Source of the DNA: an uncultured Saprospiraceae bacterium
GTDB taxonomy: Bacteria; Bacteroidota; Bacteroidia; Chitinophagales; Saprospiraceae
Length of the DNA: 64,000 nt
Direction of reading: 5' to 3'
Assembly (NCBI GenBank): GCA_943788055.1
Contig: CALSOU010000012.1
Span: 1-64,000, forward strand
A program made the position numbers and the translations under genes. The notes below the pieces were generated by a model. The model worked only from the letters and a program-made list of their open reading frames with translations. It made no database searches and had not been told where the DNA came from. This document shows, piece by piece, positions 35,541 through 45,403 of the stretch (the first letter of the stretch is position 1; each line of letters opens with the position of its first letter).

Positions 35541-38324
35541 ATGAAATTGACTACGATGACATTATTTAAAGTCTCAACAAGAGCCAGTGTGCTGTTGAGT
35601 TATATAGCCCTAGCTATTATGACAATGCTCTGCGCATTGTTATCTCGTAATGCCATCGCATATAGTCCTGTTGCACTAGATTTTGAAAATTTATTAGTCT
35701 TTTCTACAAAGGCTTATTTCTATTTGGGAGCAGTAATTAGTCTTTCATTTGGGCTCTTTATATATGCTAATTGGCAATCAAATTTTGTTCAAAAGCAAGA
35801 AGTAACGGTATTTGATCGACTGATTTACTTAATCATTAGTAATCTGGTTGTCTTTTCTTTTTTGTTCTTTTTTCCCTACGAAAGTAAACCATTGTGGACT
35901 TCTCTTGGTATTGCGTCCTTCACATTCTTGGTGGATTTATCTATAAAGCCTAAAGAAAGAAATATTAGTTGGCTTATTGGTTGGTTGATCGTACTCTCAG
36001 CCTACCTTTCAATGACTTTATTCGATGGGTACTTGCAATATGACTTGAATGCTCGAAAGACTCTTGCACATGAGTTATATCATGATAAATCTGACAAGGC
36101 TATTAATTCGATGCGTAATGTTAGTAAAGAACTAAAGCTAAATCCTAGAATGGATCAGCTCCTTTCAGTTCCTACACCATTTAAGATGCATCGAGAAGAA
36201 TTTGATCACATCAATAGAGAAATTCTAGATGGTGAGATATCAGAGGGATTCGAGTACCTTTTCAATGCTTACAATCAAGCAGGTGAAAACATGATTTACG
36301 AATGTTATACACCAATTTCCTATTATGAGGAGCAAAAGAGAAAAAGTGACACAATTACTGAAAATATATTCTTTGATCCGATAAAGAATGTATATCTCAC
36401 AAGTTGGATATATGAATCTCCGTCTCAAGAGTTAGGTCCTTTTACAATTTTTCTTGAGCAATATCCAGCTGAAGTAGAAACTTCACAGACTACGGGTACG
36501 GCCCTGTTAGGTTACCTTGGCAAGTATGATTATGTGTACTACAAAAAAAATAAAGTTGCTAGCTATTCAAATCCATTTTTAGTTGATCTCGATGATACAA
36601 AATTGGCGATTAGTGAAAAAGATTATTTGCTAGATACAGATAGTCAATATAGTAGTCTTTTCTATCAAGTCACACCGGATCGATTAATTAAACTCAGTCG
36701 GAAATCAGCACGATTGATCAAGCCAGTAAGCTTGTTTTCATTTTTGTTTCTTTACATCGGATGCTTTCTGTTTATTGCCAATGTCTTAAATCTATTTTAT
36801 AAATTTTTGCCTTCCTATCTTTCCGTACAGGTAGACGCAATAAATCTACTTAAAAACAAACTTCAGTTTTCAATTATTTCGTTGATCATCTTCTCATTTG
36901 TTGTAATTGGATTAGTGACGATTTTATATTTCCAAAATATTTCTCGAGAATACGATAATGATTTGCTCAGGGAAAGTGCTGTTTCGATTGCGCTTGATTT
37001 TAATACTCGCCTTTCTGATGCAACTGACGAGACTATGGCAAAGAGGGATCTGAATAGTAGCTTGACAAGTATAGCTAAATTACACCATGTCAATTTAAAT
37101 ATTTTTGACATGAAAGGTAAACTACAGTTGTCCACCTTGCCAAAATTGTATGAAAAGGATCAGTATTCGCCCACTATTGATAATGGGATCTTAGGTGCTT
37201 TCGCCCAAAATAGTCTGAAGATTAAGATTGACCCGACGTCATCTTACGCAGGACAGAGTTTTCAACATGCTTACTTTCCTATTGTAAATTCAATTGGACA
37301 AGCAAGGTTTATTGTACACTCCCTACATGCTCCTGTAGTAAAGTCGAACAGTAAAGTTTCAGATTTTGTTGGAACCTTGCTTAATATTTATGTATTTCTG
37401 TTTCTAATTGCCGCAGCAATTTCACTTGTAGTCTCAAACTATATTACAAAACCTCTGAAGAAACTTGGTGCAAAAATTAAAACACTAAAACTTGGCTCGA
37501 AGAACGAGCCCCTTGTTTGGAATTCGAAGGATGAGTTAGGGCATTTGGTAGCGAATTACAATGAAATGCTATCAAAATTGGATGATAGTGCAAAACTTAT
37601 AGCTCACACAGAGCGCGATATGGCGTGGAGAGAAATGGCAAAACAAGTTGCTCATGAGATAAAAAATCCTCTTACTCCTATGAAGCTAAGCATTCAATAT
37701 CTACAAAGAGCTATCGATCAGCAACCAGATAATATGCCATCATTGGTAGATAGAGTATCTCGTACATTGATTGAGCAAATAGATAGTTTGAGTAATATTG
37801 CTGGGGCTTTCAGCAACTTTGGGAAGATGCCTCAAGCTAGCAATGAGAAAGTAGTATTGAATGAAGTAGTAGAGGCTATACATGATTTATTTCGAAAACG
37901 AAACGACATGGAAATCAACATGTATGAACCCATTGATGAGCTATTCGTATTTGCTGACAAAAATGCACTTTTAAGAATCCTGAACAACATTGTGAAAAAT
38001 GCTATTCAAGCTATTCCAACCGATCGTCGAGGACACATTGATGTGAAACTCTACAAAAAAGATGCAGTGGCGATCGTTCAGATTACAGATAATGGGGTGG
38101 GCATACCTGACGAGCGGAAGGACAAAGTCTTTTTGCCAAATTTTACAACCAAGAGCTCTGGAACTGGCTTAGGTTTGGCTATTTGCGCCAATATGGTTGA
38201 ATCCTTTAATGGTAGATTGTACTTTGAATCAACTGAAGGTGTGGGAACGGACTTTTTCGTTGAAATTCCTTTAATGCACTTGAACGATAACTTCGTGCAA
38301 GAAGAGCGCGTAATTCTCGAGTAA
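35541..38324 (+). CDS. NtrY-like membrane sensor histidine kinase
   Basis: From the ATG at 35541, 927 residues; a TTG 84 bases earlier overlaps the promoter and is rejected. N-terminal helices (about 10-140) are followed by an extracytoplasmic sensor region (about 155-400), a further helix (about 400-425), a second extracytoplasmic region (about 480-610), a helix, HAMP, HisKA and HATPase. The phospho-His is His705 in AHEIKNPLTP. N-box NNIVKNAIQAI, G1 DNGVGIPDE, G2 GTGLGLAICAN. Two sensor regions separated by a helix is unusual. No response regulator is adjacent; rnpB is next. Confidence 0.9.
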   Translation: MKLTTMTLFKVSTRASVLLSYIALAIMTMLCALLSRNAIAYSPVALDFENLLVFSTKAYFYLGAVISLSFGLFIYANWQSNFVQKQEVTVFDRLIYLIISNLVVFSFLFFFPYESKPLWTSLGIASFTFLVDLSIKPKERNISWLIGWLIVLSAYLSMTLFDGYLQYDLNARKTLAHELYHDKSDKAINSMRNVSKELKLNPRMDQLLSVPTPFKMHREEFDHINREILDGEISEGFEYLFNAYNQAGENMIYECYTPISYYEEQKRKSDTITENIFFDPIKNVYLTSWIYESPSQELGPFTIFLEQYPAEVETSQTTGTALLGYLGKYDYVYYKKNKVASYSNPFLVDLDDTKLAISEKDYLLDTDSQYSSLFYQVTPDRLIKLSRKSARLIKPVSLFSFLFLYIGCFLFIANVLNLFYKFLPSYLSVQVDAINLLKNKLQFSIISLIIFSFVVIGLVTILYFQNISREYDNDLLRESAVSIALDFNTRLSDATDETMAKRDLNSSLTSIAKLHHVNLNIFDMKGKLQLSTLPKLYEKDQYSPTIDNGILGAFAQNSLKIKIDPTSSYAGQSFQHAYFPIVNSIGQARFIVHSLHAPVVKSNSKVSDFVGTLLNIYVFLFLIAAAISLVVSNYITKPLKKLGAKIKTLKLGSKNEPLVWNSKDELGHLVANYNEMLSKLDDSAKLIAHTERDMAWREMAKQVAHEIKNPLTPMKLSIQYLQRAIDQQPDNMPSLVDRVSRTLIEQIDSLSNIAGAFSNFGKMPQASNEKVVLNEVVEAIHDLFRKRNDMEINMYEPIDELFVFADKNALLRILNNIVKNAIQAIPTDRRGHIDVKLYKKDAVAIVQITDNGVGIPDERKDKVFLPNFTTKSSGTGLGLAICANMVESFNGRLYFESTEGVGTDFFVEIPLMHLNDNFVQEERVILE

Positions 38325-38420
38325 GTCAATTTGCCATCAATATTTTTTCTAGAGAGTACTTCTGTTAATGCTATTATCTACAGATTCACCTAAGTAATCA
38401 CAATAATAACTAGCTTTGCA

Positions 38421-38743
38421 AGTGATAGAATAGTTCATCGCTATGCATGCATAGAGGAAAGTCCGGACAACGTAGAGCACTGTACCATTTAACAAGTGGG
38501 TGCCTTTTGGCAACAGATAGTATCGCAGAAAATAACCGCCACCATGTGGTAAGGGTGAAAACGAGAGGTAAGAGCTCCCGATGAAGACATGCAAATGTTT
38601 TTGTGGATAAACCTTGCAGGTTGAAATGTCATGTACATTATGGATTGAAGGCTGCTCGCCTGAGCAATGCCATAAGGGGTAGGCAGATTAGATAAATGAT
38701 GAACGCGCGCAAGCGAACAGAATCCGGCTTATTTTCTATCATT
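38421..38743 (+). ncRNA. rnpB: RNase P RNA, bacterial type A-like
   Basis: RNA subunit of RNase P, which matures the 5' end of tRNAs. The invariant P4 sequence GAGGAAAGTCCGGAC is at about 38454-38468, and its partner ACAGAATCCGGCTTA is at about 38717-38731. The ends close by a 10-bp P1: AGTGATAGAA at 38421-38430 with TTCTATCATT at 38734-38743 (one G-T wobble). That gives about 323 nt. No protein-coding gene overlaps; minor frames there are spurious. A strong terminator follows at 38774. Confidence 0.95.
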
Positions 38744-38773
38744 TTACTACAACTGCTTGAGCAGTAAATACAA

Positions 38774-38807
38774 AAAAGCTCCATCGATGAAATCGATGGA
38801 GCTTTTA
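38774..38807. terminator. Bidirectional terminator between rnpB and porV
   Basis: Perfect stem AGCTCCATCGAT, GAA, ATCGATGGAGCT, with A-run on the left and T-rich right flank (TTTTATTATTTT). It can end rnpB transcripts rightward and porV transcripts leftward. Confidence 0.9.
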
Positions 38808-38829
38808 TTATTTTCTATTAAATCCCTTA

Positions 38830-40047
38830 TTACTCGGCTACCTCTCCCAAGTTAAATACTACACCAAATCTCAATGTATTATCCAAAGGACTTCGACGTA
38901 TTGTAGTAGGAACGAGATATGATATATTCATATTTAGCGTACTATACTTCAATCCCAGTCCAAGTGTGAGGAATCTTCTATCTCCTTTTCTTGGATGTTC
39001 ATAATAGTAACCAGCTCTAACCGCAAATTGCTGATCGTACCAATATTCTATCCCTGTACTATAGTAAATTTCTAATAGTTCTTCACCAAAACCTCCTGGA
39101 GCGTCAAAGAAAGAACTCGTTATACCTTCGATCAGGTTTTGCTCTCTGAAATCTGCTACTCCATTTTCATCCAAATCAAATCGAGTAGAATCTAATGGAC
39201 TGATTGGAGTAGGAACTAATAACTTGTTAACATCCAATGCAAATGTAATCATGTTGTAATCATCAATGTTCAGATCAAGTGCAACACCAACACCTAGATT
39301 GCTAGGTAAGAAGTCCCTTACATCTAACTCTCTTGTATATGTAACTCGTGAACCAAGATTTGTTACTGCAAGACCGTAATTAATCCTTGCATCGTAATCT
39401 CCTAGTACGATATCGTTGTAATAATTTAAACCAAAATCTACTGAAAATGCGTTTGCAGCAGTAATGTTTACATTGTCAATAGATTGACCAGAAGCAAGAT
39501 TTGAATAGATATACTTGGCAGACAGTGAAGCTGAAAAAGTTTCAGCAAGTTTTCTTGCATATGCAAATGACAATGAAAACTCACGTGGTCTTCCTGAACC
39601 TCGAGACTCGCCTTGTGGACCTGTAAAGTCAATCTGACCCAGGGAGAAAAATCGGAGGTCAAATCCGATTGTTTGAAGATCATTTATTCGCTTGTATCCT
39701 GATAGATATGCTAAGTATACGTCTTTTAAACCAATACCTTGTAACCAAGGTGAATACGTCGCACTAACTCCGAGATCGTTTTGAGCAAAAGCTAATTTTG
39801 ATGCATTAAAGTGCATAGCGTTTGGATCAGCTGAAGTCGCTAAACCAACATCTCCCATTGCTCCCGCCCTCGCATCAGGATTAATTCTCAAAAATGGAAC
39901 CGCAGACAAAAGCGTGTTTGGGAGACAAGGACCGCCTGGACTTTCAGTTAGACAGCCTTTCTCAGCGTCCCATATTTGGGCGTCAGCCGAACTTGAAAAA
40001 CCAAAAAGGCATACTAAGCCAAGTATAAGTGAGTGTATATTTTTCAT
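38830..40047 (-). CDS. porV: Type IX secretion outer membrane protein PorV
   Basis: FadL-like outer-membrane barrel that forms the T9SS attachment complex and shuttles cargo to PorU. 405 residues from the ATG at 40047 (MKNIHSLILGLVCLF signal ending ADAQ). The PorV signature is the N-terminal FLRINPDARAGAMGDVGLATSADPNA, then ALDVNKLLVPTP, and the C-terminal barrel strand (FGVVFNLGEVAE). An ATG 16 codons earlier (40095) gives an unlikely hydrophilic extension. Follows porU on the minus strand, the classical pairing. Confidence 0.93.
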   Translation of the reverse strand: MKNIHSLILGLVCLFGFSSSADAQIWDAEKGCLTESPGGPCLPNTLLSAVPFLRINPDARAGAMGDVGLATSADPNAMHFNASKLAFAQNDLGVSATYSPWLQGIGLKDVYLAYLSGYKRINDLQTIGFDLRFFSLGQIDFTGPQGESRGSGRPREFSLSFAYARKLAETFSASLSAKYIYSNLASGQSIDNVNITAANAFSVDFGLNYYNDIVLGDYDARINYGLAVTNLGSRVTYTRELDVRDFLPSNLGVGVALDLNIDDYNMITFALDVNKLLVPTPISPLDSTRFDLDENGVADFREQNLIEGITSSFFDAPGGFGEELLEIYYSTGIEYWYDQQFAVRAGYYYEHPRKGDRRFLTLGLGLKYSTLNMNISYLVPTTIRRSPLDNTLRFGVVFNLGEVAE

Positions 40048-40223
40048 TCGATATCTAGTAAAATCTAAATTTGTAAGATGTAAATATATAACCATTCGTA
40101 TGATCGAAGCATATAACTTCTAGGATATGTTAATTATTTTGCAACATGATGTTTTTTTTCTGCTTATGTCAGCATCTGACTTTGAGGTGTAATTCTAGTT
40201 ACTACTAGAGACTCTACTCAGGC

Positions 40224-43200
40224 TTACTTTAGAATCACCAATTTCTCAAATTGACTTTCCTTGATCACATTTTGAGAATTAGATCTAACTTTGATTCTGT
40301 AGAGGTATACTCCACGAGCTAATTTTGAACCAAAGTCATCTAGACCATCCCACTTAATATCATTTACGCGATATCCAGATGTTACAGTATTATGTGAAAT
40401 TGTCTTGACAACTTTACCAGTGCTCGTATAGATATTTATTTCAACATCAAGTACATCTGAACCGAAGTTGTGTTCAAACATGAAACAGGTATTATCAGTA
40501 AATGGGTTAGGATAGTTTAAAACATGAGAAAGTCCATCTTTCGGATTGTCACTTACTACAAATTCTGTGAAACCCTCACCTACATTATTGGCAATGTCCC
40601 AAGCTCTGACGGTAATCTTGTGCTCTCCATTCTCAAGTTTTGCTAAAGGATATCTAACAACGCCCTGTGAGAAATTATTTAGTTCACTTTCATAAAAGTC
40701 GTTTAAGAAGTAAGTCTTTTCGCTTGTGCCGTCAAGTGTACCTGTCAAGTCGTGTCCGACACTTGATCCGCTTAAATTTATTCCTAAATCATCGGATATT
40801 TTTGCAAATATTATGGGATTTTCGTCAGTCTGACCTCCTGAAACAAAATTTTCATCATTCATGAAGACTTGAACATATGGTGGGATGTCATCTTCAACTG
40901 GATTGTTACTAGAACCTCCTACTAGGAAATCATTATAAGAGCCTCTCGCGTCATCTCCACCATCGCTTGCATAGTAGCTAATTTTGCCTTGTCCAATCTG
41001 AAATAGTATATCTTTCGGAACAATGAATGCTAGTTCGAATTGACCAGCTGTTACTTTAGCTTTTCCTTTAAACAGGAGGTTACGTTGCTCTTTAAAGTTT
41101 TTTGACAAACTTCTAGGGTCTTGTGCTAGAGTGGAACGCGTTGTTCGTTTGTCGAATACGGTTACCCAGATTTCTCCATCAAAGCCAGAAATAATGGATC
41201 CATTACTACCCACGTAACCTTTAATTTTCATTTCACTAAGTGCACTTATTGTATCTGTAAATGCTTGAGAAGCTAGCTCAACATCGTTAATGTGTGTTGT
41301 GTATACTTCATTTTGAGGATAAAGTAGATTCATACTCGGATCACCCAGAAGTAAGAATTTTCTTGCATTTACATCTACAGTATCTGTCGGACTATTATTT
41401 TTTGCTCTTCGAAGTATTTCTCCTAATGTCAGAAGTTTTCCGTTTGAATCCTCAGCAGTCATGAAATCAAATACAGCTGTCGTAAGTCTTGTATTATCTG
41501 AGCTATATACAGCACGGCAAGTTGTGAACAGCCCAATCCCACCATGTTCGCTGACTAAAACCTTCTCACCTGCTGAGAAAACCTCAGGATCATCGATAGA
41601 TGCAAACGAACAAGTTGCAGTTACAAAAAGTGGAAAGCTTCTTTCATTAGACCAATTATCTATATCCTTCACTTGAAGAACGCGTTCTTGAGCCCAACCA
41701 GAGGGTCCACCATGTCCCAAGTAACAAAAAGTCAATGCACCATTAAATATCGATCCATTGATCTCCTCGGTTACTGATGGATAACGCTCTCCACCAGGAG
41801 TGGACACTTGCGTAAATGCATCCCAATAAATCTTCGAAAGATTAATGTCTTCATTTTGGGATAGAAAATCTTCTCCAATATCGTCCGCAGGATTTATATG
41901 TGCATTACCATCTTCGTCATCTGCAGCAAATACAGACCTTAGATTCCATGGCCCTCTCAGGCTAGGATCAGTATCATATTTTATAATCTTATCGACAACT
42001 GTTGCAGCTTGTGTGCTATTAGCAGCTGGAATTCGACCTACAGCTAGGTCTAATTCGCCAATTAGATCGCCACCATCTTGCAGGCTCAAAAGACCGTAGA
42101 AGTCATCACTCGGAAAGTCTTTAATCGGGTTTAGTCCTTGTCGAGTTTCGTAGATTGGAACTAGATTTGTTTTGTCTTTTTCAAACCGAATTCCTTTGTA
42201 ATCATATGAGCCATTCCCAAAAAGTAGGGCATACTTAAAAAGGTTATCTCGATCGTAGATCATTCTTAGAAAATCACGGATTGCGGTCGGTTCCATTCTT
42301 CCAGATCCAAATTCGTTATAAACATCCTCTACATCGACTACCTCGATGCTAATTCCGCTATGATTCCTTCGATGATCTGCAAGTCTATTTGCTTCGTCGA
42401 GTAAGGTTTTATGAGCAATGATTACCATATCTGTCCGGTCGATTCCATGAAGATTCTGATTATCTAGCTGTCCTACAAATTCTGGAGTAAGTAGAGAAGA
42501 AGACGGGTCAAAAATTACAAACTTACGTTGTTCCCCACCGTTACAAGTGAAGCTCGTCACAGTATTGTCTGATAGAAGATTCTGGTTGAAGTAATTACCT
42601 TCATTTGTAATATCCCAAACCAGATTGCCTGACTTAGAGTTCGATATTGTCAAATTGAATTGGGAACTTGTACTGCTATTAATGGAATTAAATTCTAATT
42701 GCCCTGATCTAAGTGTCAACTCTTTAGACATTTGAAGCTCTATATAGTCAAGCCACCCGACAGCACTTGCGTTTTGACTATAGTCTAACTGCACTTCTGG
42801 ATTCGCTTCAATTTCAAATAGTTCATCAATAATGCCAAGTCTAGCATAATCCGAGGTATATGAACTAAGACTAACAGAACTCATAGTCCTGCTAAAAAGT
42901 TGGGAGCCGACAGAAAGATCAAGTTGATTAGAACTAGAAGCTCTGCCTGCGAAAACTGTTTTTATGCGTGCTTCAGTTCCAGCTATAAGATCTTGAAAGT
43001 CGAATCTATTGCTGAAATTCTGAACTTTGTTAATATCAAAGTATTCACCGAACCATACTTGGCCACTCCCTAAAGTCCCAAAATTACTTTGAAGTAAGTT
43101 TGTTTCATTTCTTTCGTACCGCTGAACATCTAGATATTCAGAAACTGTGCTTAGATCGCTCACATTAGTTCCAATGGAATTAAGCCGTTTACCACTTTCT

Positions 43201-44078
43201 ACATTTATCCTTAGAAATATGTAGTTGTCTAAATCAAATGGATTGTCATTATAATCCATATAATCTTCGCCAGTGAGATTCCAGCTTTCAGCGCCTTCGG
43301 TATAGAAGTAAACTGCATCATTGCCAGAAAGCTGTCCATCATCTTCTCCGACAACAAGAATTGGAATTTCATTGAGATCGTCTACACGTTCGTCTTCATT
43401 TCGAAAAGCAATTTTTCCACCTTCATTGCCAAAAACTTGGATGGTTGAAGGCTGCAGATCTTGAAGATTGATACCAAGGGTTGATTGAAAAAAGTCAGTA
43501 GTAAGTTTATGGACACCTGTCTTTTCGATTCTCAATTTGTAAATACTTCCGTCTGCTAATACAGATTTTGTAACAGGAGGCTTTTTCTGTACTATATCAT
43601 TGGTTTTCTTGAAAATAACGCGATAGCTGATTGACTTGACGTATAAAATCTCCCCTTGGCTGTTCTTTCCGTAAGGTTTAATGAAAACTTTTCCGTAGTA
43701 TTTGTCTCTATTCTGATCAACGCGTGTGGTAAAGCTTGGCAATTTAGAAATATCCTCCCTTATTGCATTCTCGTAAGAATTCTTGTTGAGTTCTAGATAC
43801 GGACTTACGTCCAAATACTCTACAGATTCTATCTCCACCCTTAAGTCACCGTTCTCTAAAACATTGAACCTATTTGAAAAAGTGGCTATCAAAGGATTAT
43901 CTGATTCGAAAATAGCTTGATCAAAGGTGATTCTTCGATCATTCTTTTCAGTTACATAGTTTGACACATAGGTTTGCTCCGACCATTCAAAATCATGCTG
44001 AAAAACATAATCGTTTTGACCGAAGGCTGCAAGACTAAAAAACAGAAAAGTGACAAAATGGATAACTTTGATCTCCAT
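40224..44078 (-). CDS. porU: Type IX secretion sortase PorU (gingipain-like C25)
   Basis: 1284 residues. PorU removes the C-terminal signal of T9SS cargo and attaches them to the surface. Signal peptide (FVTFLFFSLAAFGQ), then a beta-rich N-domain, then the C25 protease domain with His789 (YLGHGGPSG) and Cys823 (VTATCSFAS), the expected dyad. The C-terminal about 95 residues form a T9SS sorting-like domain (NYPNPFTDNTCFMFEH, YRIKVRS) that in PorU is retained. Upstream of porV on the same strand. It is divergent from the PorP-family gene. Confidence 0.92.
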   Translation of the reverse strand: MEIKVIHFVTFLFFSLAAFGQNDYVFQHDFEWSEQTYVSNYVTEKNDRRITFDQAIFESDNPLIATFSNRFNVLENGDLRVEIESVEYLDVSPYLELNKNSYENAIREDISKLPSFTTRVDQNRDKYYGKVFIKPYGKNSQGEILYVKSISYRVIFKKTNDIVQKKPPVTKSVLADGSIYKLRIEKTGVHKLTTDFFQSTLGINLQDLQPSTIQVFGNEGGKIAFRNEDERVDDLNEIPILVVGEDDGQLSGNDAVYFYTEGAESWNLTGEDYMDYNDNPFDLDNYIFLRINVESGKRLNSIGTNVSDLSTVSEYLDVQRYERNETNLLQSNFGTLGSGQVWFGEYFDINKVQNFSNRFDFQDLIAGTEARIKTVFAGRASSSNQLDLSVGSQLFSRTMSSVSLSSYTSDYARLGIIDELFEIEANPEVQLDYSQNASAVGWLDYIELQMSKELTLRSGQLEFNSINSSTSSQFNLTISNSKSGNLVWDITNEGNYFNQNLLSDNTVTSFTCNGGEQRKFVIFDPSSSLLTPEFVGQLDNQNLHGIDRTDMVIIAHKTLLDEANRLADHRRNHSGISIEVVDVEDVYNEFGSGRMEPTAIRDFLRMIYDRDNLFKYALLFGNGSYDYKGIRFEKDKTNLVPIYETRQGLNPIKDFPSDDFYGLLSLQDGGDLIGELDLAVGRIPAANSTQAATVVDKIIKYDTDPSLRGPWNLRSVFAADDEDGNAHINPADDIGEDFLSQNEDINLSKIYWDAFTQVSTPGGERYPSVTEEINGSIFNGALTFCYLGHGGPSGWAQERVLQVKDIDNWSNERSFPLFVTATCSFASIDDPEVFSAGEKVLVSEHGGIGLFTTCRAVYSSDNTRLTTAVFDFMTAEDSNGKLLTLGEILRRAKNNSPTDTVDVNARKFLLLGDPSMNLLYPQNEVYTTHINDVELASQAFTDTISALSEMKIKGYVGSNGSIISGFDGEIWVTVFDKRTTRSTLAQDPRSLSKNFKEQRNLLFKGKAKVTAGQFELAFIVPKDILFQIGQGKISYYASDGGDDARGSYNDFLVGGSSNNPVEDDIPPYVQVFMNDENFVSGGQTDENPIIFAKISDDLGINLSGSSVGHDLTGTLDGTSEKTYFLNDFYESELNNFSQGVVRYPLAKLENGEHKITVRAWDIANNVGEGFTEFVVSDNPKDGLSHVLNYPNPFTDNTCFMFEHNFGSDVLDVEINIYTSTGKVVKTISHNTVTSGYRVNDIKWDGLDDFGSKLARGVYLYRIKVRSNSQNVIKESQFEKLVILK

Positions 44079-44250
44079 AGTTGGTTTCTAGTTATGAGAA
44101 ATGACTTTTAACAATACTAACAGACAGTTTGCCTAAGAAGTAAAGTATAAACGAGGCAAAAATGTTCTTATTGTCAGCTAGGGTTACATTAAAACGTAAA
44201 ATTAGTTTATCGATAAGATAATTTTTACCTTAATTTACAAGTTCATTAAT

Positions 44251-45270
44251 AAAAGATATCCTATCCGACAAAAATACCTTTATATAATCCTAATTCTTTG
44301 GACGAATTTTCAGATTGCTGGCACTCAGGATCCTGTTTTCTCTCAGTTTTACAATGCACCATTGCATTTAAATCCTGCATTCACTGGGAACACTTTTGGA
44401 CCTAAGGTTGCCTTAAATTATCGTAATCAGTGGCCAAATTTGCCTCAGGCGTATGTAACTTATGCTGTATCCTATGATCAGTTCTTCAAGAAGTATAATT
44501 CTGGCTTTGGTATGTCTATTCTCTCTGATAATGCAGGACGAGGCATCTTTACAACTAATAAGATCGCTTTAGACTATGCATATGCCATCAATCTTGGCAA
44601 GGATAATTATGTAAAGATTGGGATTGAACCTTCAATAACTCAATCTCGATTGAATTGGAACAAACTAGTATTTGGAGATCAGATAAATGGTGAAAATGGT
44701 ACTATTACTCCTGGAGGTAGCAATCTTCCTGGGTTTGAAAATGAACCAGATAATACAAATATGGTATTTTTTGATTTTGGGGTAGGCGGGTTGTACTATA
44801 ATAAAACATTTTATGTTGGAGGATCGGTTAAGCATCTTACAGCACCGGATGTTCAGCTCATAGAATCGGGGAAATCTGCTTCAATCAGGGGTGTACCTTT
44901 GCGAGTTACTGCACACGCAGGAGCACAATTTTACGTTCCATCTTTGAATATTAAAAGAAATAAAGCTTATTTTGCGCCTCAGTTCATGTATATGCATCAA
45001 GGACCGTTTGACCAATTTATTTTAGGGGGAAGCCTTGATATTGGTGTTATAAGTTTTGGAACTTGGTTCAGACACGCAATTGCAAACTCAGATGCTCTAA
45101 TTGGAACCGTCGGTTATGAGCAAGATTTTTTTAGAATCGAATATAGTTTCGATTTTACGGTAAGTGGTTTAGGTAATCAAGGTGGCGCACATGAAATAGG
45201 AATTGTGATGACCTTTGAGGATCAAAATAGGCCAGTTTCGTACAATGATTGCTTTGAGATTTTTAGATAA
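44251..45270 (+). CDS. PorP/SprF-family T9SS outer-membrane protein, start codon apparently lost
   Basis: The body is clear: GTQDPVFSQFYNAPLHLNPAFTGN, then a barrel with NYRNQWPNLPQAYVTYAVSYD, ending in a Cys-containing tail. PorP/SprF proteins accompany GldK/PorE-type machinery on the outer membrane. The frame is open from a TAG near 44205 and encodes a credible signal peptide (RQKYLYIILILWTNFQIAG) upstream of the motif, but with no ATG, GTG or TTG there. At 44248-44256 it reads AATAAAAGA; adding one G makes AATGAAAAGA, giving MKRYPIRQKYLYII. I mark the start at 44251 on that reading. A TTG at 44362 would cut off the signal peptide. Confidence 0.8.
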   Translation, partial: KRYPIRQKYLYIILILWTNFQIAGTQDPVFSQFYNAPLHLNPAFTGNTFGPKVALNYRNQWPNLPQAYVTYAVSYDQFFKKYNSGFGMSILSDNAGRGIFTTNKIALDYAYAINLGKDNYVKIGIEPSITQSRLNWNKLVFGDQINGENGTITPGGSNLPGFENEPDNTNMVFFDFGVGGLYYNKTFYVGGSVKHLTAPDVQLIESGKSASIRGVPLRVTAHAGAQFYVPSLNIKRNKAYFAPQFMYMHQGPFDQFILGGSLDIGVISFGTWFRHAIANSDALIGTVGYEQDFFRIEYSFDFTVSGLGNQGGAHEIGIVMTFEDQNRPVSYNDCFEIFR

Positions 45271-45321
45271 TTTTCTGGTATAATTTGTGCTCAAAAAGTA
45301 TAATGTTGAATCAAAATTTAT

Positions 45322-45345
45322 TATTTATGAAATATTTCATAAATA
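45322..45345. promoter_or_regulatory. 24-bp perfect palindrome upstream of gldJ
   Basis: Half site TATTTATGAAAT followed directly by its exact reverse complement, with no spacer. Ends 58 bases before the gldJ start, between the PorP-family gene and gldJ. The length and symmetry suggest a dimeric regulator site; it is not a terminator because no T run follows. Confidence 0.55.
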
Positions 45346-45403
45346 GTAGCGTTATTTGATTCGTGAATATATAATTGTTCAATCTAAATTAATACGTGCA
45401 AGT

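Noticed and set aside
38349-38594. 81-codon minus-strand frame over rnpB
   Set aside because: The region is the RNase P RNA, shown by its invariant P4 motifs and matching ends.
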